From Aldehydirespirator sp965221185 (lineage in GTDB: Bacteria; Actinomycetota; Acidimicrobiia; Acidimicrobiales; Aldehydirespiratoraceae), in assembly GCA_965221185.1 (NCBI GenBank), contig OZ244866.1:1302001-1366000 (forward strand): a stretch of DNA of 64,000 bases, given 5' to 3'. Position 1 is the first letter of the stretch. Every line of letters begins with the position of its first letter. The position numbers were made by a program, and so were the translations under genes. Below are positions 59,556-64,000 of the stretch, piece by piece. The notes beneath the pieces are model-generated. The model was given only the letters and a program-made list of their open reading frames with translations. It ran no database searches and was not told the origin of the DNA.

Positions 59556-61003
59556 CTGCCGGTGTGCGCCCCGGCTGGCTGGCACCATACACGCCGCTTG
59601 ATGAGCCGCTCCTCGCATTCTCGTCTGCGGATCCATGGATGGTCGATCCTCACCCGTTGAGCGGCCTCGTCAGGCATGGGCCATACAGCAAGAACTCCCT
59701 GGTTGCGGGCACCGACAAGGTGCGCGTGGCCATAATCGGCCCGGATTCTGGCCGGGACGGTCGACGACGCGTCCTGCGGAATGTACAGAACCCCCATGAC
59801 CCGTCAGATCGGAGGGACTACGTACCGCCTTATCCCGGCTTTGGACGGCTCTTTGGCATCCCACTGCTCCCAGCAGTCGAGCAGGCACACCTGACCTGGC
59901 CTGCCGGGCTCCACGAACTCGAAGGAGGTTCGCCCGCCGAACGGATCCGACGAGCGATTACCCAGCGCATGCATCAACTCGCTGCCGCGCGCGACACGTT
60001 CGACGCAGCTGTCGTGCATTTTCCCGATGGGTGGGGTCCAGGACTGATGACCGAGACGTTCAACGCTCACGACGAAGTCAAGGCCGTCGGTGCCGAGCTG
60101 GCTATTCCGACCCAAGTCATCAATGACCGCACATTCGACTTTCCGTACTTGGCCTCTGTCTCGTGGCGACTAGCAATCGCCTTGTACGTGAAGGCCGGCG
60201 GTACGCCCTGGCGACTGGCTCCCCTTACCGGGCTGCCTCCTGACAGCGCCTACATCGGCCTTGCCTACGCTCTGCGAGGCGACCCAACCGACGCCAGGTT
60301 CGTGACCTGTTGTTCCCAGGTCTTCGATGCCGATGGGGGAGGAATGCAATTCGTTGCTTACGACGCTCGCGATCCTCTTGATGGTTCCGACGATGCCCGA
60401 CGGAACCCGTATCTCAGCCGTGCCGACATGCGAGCTGTCCTCGCGAGGAGCCTGGGTTTGTACCGGCGGAGAAATGGCGGCTCGACTCCACAGCGGGTTG
60501 TCGTTCATAAGACGACATTGTTCAGAGATGACGAACTTGCCGGAGTTTCTGATGCGCTTGCCGCGGTGAAGGAGATCGAGTGTGTGCAGGTGACGAACGG
60601 CGTCGCATGGCGTGGCGTGTGGCTGAAGGCTCCCCGTAGGGAGGGAAGCAGGAGCGAACCGGACGCTTACCCGGTGCACCGAGGAACGATGGTTCCACTA
60701 TCGGGTACTGCTGCCCTCGTCTGGGTCGCTGGCAACGCGCCATCCGTGGCTCAACGTGGAGACAGCTACTACCAAGGCGGAAAGAGCATCCCATCGCCAT
60801 TGCTCATGACAAGATACATGGGCCGCGGCCCGCTGGAACTCATTGCTACGGAGATTCTCGCCCTCACAAAGATGGATTGGAACAACGATGCGCTCTACGA
60901 TCCAGTTCCAGTAACAATCAAATACTCTCAACGCCTCGCTCGAACGATCGCCAACGTACCTGCCCTCCCTCGAAGCGTGTATCCATATCGCATGTTCATG
61001 TGA
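59552..61003 (+). CDS. Short prokaryotic Argonaute (MID-PIWI), catalytically inactive type
   Basis: 483 residues, the size of a short Argonaute with only MID and PIWI. MID-like: VRVAIIGPDSGRDGRRR, then AELAIPTQVINDRTF and SWRLAIALYVKAGGTPWRLA. PIWI begins with DSAYIGLAYALRG, where long active Argonautes have a catalytic Asp (IGxD); here it is Ala, so slicing is not expected. A later VVVHKTTLFRDDELAGV and the C-terminal VPITIKYSQRLA-like VPVTIKYSQRLARTIANVP complete the fold. The GTG overlaps the SIR2-APAZ stop (GTGA), with AGGAGT as ribosome site. Together they are a SPARSA-type immune module. Confidence 0.87.
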   Translation: MTAGVRPGWLAPYTPLDEPLLAFSSADPWMVDPHPLSGLVRHGPYSKNSLVAGTDKVRVAIIGPDSGRDGRRRVLRNVQNPHDPSDRRDYVPPYPGFGRLFGIPLLPAVEQAHLTWPAGLHELEGGSPAERIRRAITQRMHQLAAARDTFDAAVVHFPDGWGPGLMTETFNAHDEVKAVGAELAIPTQVINDRTFDFPYLASVSWRLAIALYVKAGGTPWRLAPLTGLPPDSAYIGLAYALRGDPTDARFVTCCSQVFDADGGGMQFVAYDARDPLDGSDDARRNPYLSRADMRAVLARSLGLYRRRNGGSTPQRVVVHKTTLFRDDELAGVSDALAAVKEIECVQVTNGVAWRGVWLKAPRREGSRSEPDAYPVHRGTMVPLSGTAALVWVAGNAPSVAQRGDSYYQGGKSIPSPLLMTRYMGRGPLELIATEILALTKMDWNNDALYDPVPVTIKYSQRLARTIANVPALPRSVYPYRMFM

Positions 61004-61095
61004 CGATGATTCATCGTCCTGCAGTCACGACCGCGATCTTCCACTTGGAACTTGCGCCACAAGCCCATGCGCTCATCTCGGCTCAATCTGTCATG

Positions 61096-62067
61096 TCACC
61101 AATCATCCGGCCAAGTACCACTATCCCAGTCTTCCGTGAGTTCTTCCTCCCAGCGCATACGATCCCAGTCACTAAGCTCCCAGTCTTTCAGCAGACCTGA
61201 TCGTTCAACCAGCTTACGAGAGTCTAGATTCAACTGACAGGTCGGACAGTTCAGTCCTTTCGGAACAAACTCAAAGTAGACGCCGCTAACATATACCTGA
61301 CCATCTCCGACATCAAAGTCTGCTTCAAGTTCAAGATCCCCGTACAGGCGCGCAGGAAGGTCACAGACTTCACATCTAACCCATTGAACACTTGGATCGA
61401 CAGCATTTGCAGAGACCATTTCTGCTTCAAACGACTCAGATCGACGGTCGATGTCGGCCGAACTCAGCTCGGATCTGAGAGCCTGCCATCGCTTCTTGGC
61501 AGCAGCCCGTCTTTGTTGCCAGAGGGCATCCGTCGCCGTTGCATACTGCTTGAGCTGGACTTTGACAAGACTCTTGCCTTCACCGAATATCGTCGACATC
61601 TTGTAGTCAGCCCGGCGGCATAACTCGACCATAGACCGTACCCATGCATCAAATGCTAAGTCTACATCTGTCTGCTCAAATACGCCAGCGTGAACAATGG
61701 CATTTCGTGCGATCCTAAGAGCCTGTAGGTCATCTCCGAACTGATCAAAGGATACACCTAACCGCTTTAGGCGGTCAATGGCAGTGTCAGCGCTTATCGT
61801 CCTTAGAGATGGCAACGTGTTTCCTCGTGGTTCTCCTTGTGCCAACAATAGGAGTGATTGCTCGTTCCTCGGATCCGCTATCAATATGGGGTTGATGTTC
61901 GCTAGAACAGATTTGGCAAGCAGTTCTAGCGCGATTCCCGCGTTCACAATAAAGCCCTCCCAATCACTGTGCTCATGGGAGGCGAAAGCTCGCTCGACAA
62001 AGCGGCGAGAAGACGCGGCGAGCGTCAAATGGAGTGCTTGGCGCGACGCACGGAACGAGTCTTCCAC
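61096..62067 (-). CDS. HEPN-like domain plus zinc ribbon protein
   Basis: 323 residues, no named family recognised. The N-terminal 170 residues look like HEPN: NAGIALELLAKSVLANINPI, then LRIARNAIVHAGVF with the HEPN ribonuclease motif R-N-x3-H. The middle is helical and rich in Lys/Arg (a likely coiled coil). The C-terminal part has two CxxC knuckles (VRCEVCDLP and LNCPTCQLN) with an intervening beta region, and an Asp/Trp-rich tail. HEPN proteins cut tRNA or mRNA in abortive infection. It is convergent with the Argonaute gene (92-bp gap) and divergent from the methyltransferase gene. Confidence 0.6.
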   Translation of the reverse strand: MEDSFRASRQALHLTLAASSRRFVERAFASHEHSDWEGFIVNAGIALELLAKSVLANINPILIADPRNEQSLLLLAQGEPRGNTLPSLRTISADTAIDRLKRLGVSFDQFGDDLQALRIARNAIVHAGVFEQTDVDLAFDAWVRSMVELCRRADYKMSTIFGEGKSLVKVQLKQYATATDALWQQRRAAAKKRWQALRSELSSADIDRRSESFEAEMVSANAVDPSVQWVRCEVCDLPARLYGDLELEADFDVGDGQVYVSGVYFEFVPKGLNCPTCQLNLDSRKLVERSGLLKDWELSDWDRMRWEEELTEDWDSGTWPDDW

Positions 62068-62215
62068 GAATCGATTGTAGTCCGACAGTACTGGTGAGGC
62101 TAACTTTGGCTCAACGGAGTGCGAATGGCTCGGGAAATCTCACTGCGTCACACGGCACCTGAGGGAACGTGCTGCCTCGCGAGGGTAGTGAGGAAGGCGT
62201 GTAGCGTTATCGGCC

Positions 62216-64000
62216 GTGACGCCCGAGAGTCAGAGACCGAAGTTGATTGAGGTGGCTTTGCCGTTGGCGGCGATCAACAGGGAGGCGGCGCGGGAGAAGT
62301 CGATTCGGCATGGGCATCCGTCGACGCTGCATCTTTGGTGGGCTCGGCGGCCGCTGACTGCGGCTCGGGCGGTGATCTGGGCGTCGCTGGTGGACGACCC
62401 CTCTGGTGACCCGTCCTTGTCGTCCGAGGGGCAGGAGGCGGAGCGGCAGCGGCTGTTCGGGATCTTGGAGCGGCTCGTCAAGTGGGAGAACTCCAGCAAC
62501 CCCGACGTGCTGGCCGAGGCCAGGGCTGAGATCGATAGGTGCTTCCCCGACGGGCCGCCGCCGATCCTGGATCCCTTCGCCGGGGGAGGGGCCATCCCGC
62601 TGGAGGCCCAGCGGCTCGGGCTCACCGCGCTCGCCGGGGACCTGAACCCCGTGGCGGTGCTCATCAACAAGGCCATGATCGAGATCCCGCCCCGCTTCGC
62701 CGGAATGCCGCCGGTGCATCCCGACATCGACAAGACCCTCACCACATGGGAGCGGGCCCAAGGGCTAGCCGCTGACGTGGAGGCCTACGGCCGCTGGATG
62801 CGCGAGGAGGCTCAGCGCCGCATTGGGCATCTGTACCCCGACGTCACCAGCCCCAACGGCGAGAAGCTCACGCCCATCGCCTGGATCTGGGCCCGCACTG
62901 TGGAATCGCCCGACCCGAGCTGGTCAGGGCACGTGCCGCTCGTGACATCGTGGACGCTCGCCAAGCGGCCGGGCAAGCCCAAGGTCTGGATCGAGCCGAT
63001 GATCGACCGCGAGGCGATGGCCATCAACTATGTGGTCCGCGATGGCGGCGAGCCGTCCCATGATCGGACCGTGAACCGGGGTAACGGCATCTGCATCGCC
63101 ACGGGCGCCGCCATTCCCGGTGACTACATCAAGTCCGAGAGCCGAGCCGGACGCATGGGCAAGCAGTTGATGGCTGTCGTAGCGGAAGGGGAACTCGGCC
63201 GGGTATACGTCCTAGCGACCCCCGAAGACGCCGCGGCGGCGACCTGCGAGGAGCCAGTCTGGAAGCCTGAAGGCCGGAATCCCAGGAAGCTAACTGGCGG
63301 AACCGTCTACGTGTACGGCATGGACGAGTGGTGGAAGATGTTCACACCAAGGCAACTGAGGGTGCTGACGACATTCTCGGATCTTCTCCGGGATGTGGCG
63401 GGCCGGGTGCGGATGGACGCTTCGCGAGCAGGGCTGCCATTGGATGACGTGCGACTGCGGGACGGTGGCAGAGGTGCTGCTGCGTATACGGACGCGGTCG
63501 TCACCTACCTGGCCTTCGCCATTGACAAACTGGCCGATCTCAATAACTCGCTCGTGCGTTGGGAGCCGGTCGCACAGTGCCCAAGGCAGCTGTTTGGTCG
63601 TCAGTCCATCCCCATGGTATGGGACGTCGCTGAGGCTAATCCGCTCAGTTCTAGCTCTGGATCCTTCTTGACTTGTCTAGAGGGCACACTGAGGGGTCTT
63701 GCAAGTCTTGGGGTCGTTCTCGGCAGTAAGGCTGTTGTCCAGCAGTGCAATGCGACGCCGAATGTCGCAACTGCTAACGGTGCAGCTCTGTCTACCGATC
63801 CTCCGTATTATGACAACATTTCATACGCAGACCTTTCGGACTTCTTTTACGTGTGGCTGCGTAGAAACCTCTTTGACGTATGGCCGACCGAGTGCTCCAC
63901 TCTGTCGACGCCCAAAGCTGAAGAATTGATTGCTAACCGCTACCGAGTGGGCTCGAAGGAGGAGGCAGAGAAGCACTTCGAATCGGGAATGGCCGAGTTC
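62216..64000 (+). CDS. DUF1156 adenine-specific DNA methyltransferase, partial at window end
   Basis: 595 codons up to the window edge, still open. The N-terminus is DUF1156: LIEVALPLAAINREAAREKS, then HPSTLHLWWARRPLTAARAV. The AdoMet site is PILDPFAGGGAIPLEAQRLG, and the catalytic DPPY motif is ALSTDPPYYDNISYADLSDF near residue 530. It should methylate adenine in host DNA. In the genomes known for this family it is found with SNF2-DUF3883 helicases, DUF499 ATPases and PLD proteins in anti-phage arrays related to DISARM. The GTG at 62216 is the only start that keeps the full DUF1156 domain. The next genes are beyond the window. Confidence 0.85.
   Translation, partial: MTPESQRPKLIEVALPLAAINREAAREKSIRHGHPSTLHLWWARRPLTAARAVIWASLVDDPSGDPSLSSEGQEAERQRLFGILERLVKWENSSNPDVLAEARAEIDRCFPDGPPPILDPFAGGGAIPLEAQRLGLTALAGDLNPVAVLINKAMIEIPPRFAGMPPVHPDIDKTLTTWERAQGLAADVEAYGRWMREEAQRRIGHLYPDVTSPNGEKLTPIAWIWARTVESPDPSWSGHVPLVTSWTLAKRPGKPKVWIEPMIDREAMAINYVVRDGGEPSHDRTVNRGNGICIATGAAIPGDYIKSESRAGRMGKQLMAVVAEGELGRVYVLATPEDAAAATCEEPVWKPEGRNPRKLTGGTVYVYGMDEWWKMFTPRQLRVLTTFSDLLRDVAGRVRMDASRAGLPLDDVRLRDGGRGAAAYTDAVVTYLAFAIDKLADLNNSLVRWEPVAQCPRQLFGRQSIPMVWDVAEANPLSSSSGSFLTCLEGTLRGLASLGVVLGSKAVVQQCNATPNVATANGAALSTDPPYYDNISYADLSDFFYVWLRRNLFDVWPTECSTLSTPKAEELIANRYRVGSKEEAEKHFESGMAEF

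Overview
This window is high-GC bacterial DNA. Protein style, Lsr2-like and AbrB-type domains, frequent GTG/TTG starts and very dense toxin-antitoxin content suggest an actinobacterium. I would guess Acidimicrobiia or a relative, perhaps a host-associated or marine lineage, but no marker gene proves this. It reads as a large genomic island: two anti-phage clusters at the two ends, and between them ordinary metabolic operons mixed with insertion sequences, toxin-antitoxin pairs and an unusual number of truncated gene fragments.

Left end (1-11.3 kb). An IS1182-like transposase abuts a truncated response regulator. Leftward from 11.28 kb runs one operon: a DNA cytosine methyltransferase (DrmMII-like), DrmA-type helicase, DrmB (DUF1998), DrmC (phospholipase D fold), then a twin-ATPase histidine kinase and the broken response regulator. 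The first four genes are a DISARM core of the 5-methylcytosine type. The attached two-component pair is not a standard DISARM component.

11.7-31.2 kb. An AbrB-type protein, a kinase-like protein, a 2019-residue alpha-2-macroglobulin lipoprotein without a visible thioester motif, a truncated ATPase, a leaderless PIN toxin-antitoxin pair, an ERCC4 nuclease, a broken IS481 element, and an acoX-acoA-acoB-lipoyl operon. The operon is followed by a chimera of fragments that includes a 1,194-bp near-identical copy of the macroglobulin 3' end. A heme peroxidase with SLH repeats closes the block.

31.6-46.3 kb. A leftward Rieske oxygenase / dienelactone hydrolase / PIG-L deacetylase / LOG-family operon, a cold-shock gene, and a thioredoxin-like gene followed by an AhpD-like gene. 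The AhpD-like gene has an in-frame UGA exactly at the second active-site cysteine, with a SECIS-like hairpin behind it (candidate selenoprotein). Then come DUF2784, a dual-specificity phosphatase, an MFS transporter, VapBC, a potassium channel, an intact IS3-type element, an alpha/beta hydrolase and a protein with four 66-bp repeats. Fragments of kynU, a redoxin, an alpha/beta hydrolase, DraG, MOSC, csp, NYN and PIN genes lie between them.

46.3-52.3 kb. A toxin-antitoxin row: a BrnTA-like pair, an AbiE-like pair with truncated nucleotidyltransferase, a HigBA-like pair, an unnamed two-gene pair with a palindromic operator, then a zinc-ribbon HNH nuclease.

Right end (52.7-64 kb). A SNF2/DUF3883 helicase (DrmD-like) and a DUF1156 adenine methyltransferase, which runs off the edge, bracket an ImmA/IrrE peptidase, a SIR2-APAZ plus short Argonaute pair (SPARSA-type NAD-depleting immunity) and a HEPN/zinc-ribbon protein. 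This looks like a methyltransferase/helicase defence array with an abortive-infection cargo nested inside it; the remaining genes are probably to the right of the window.
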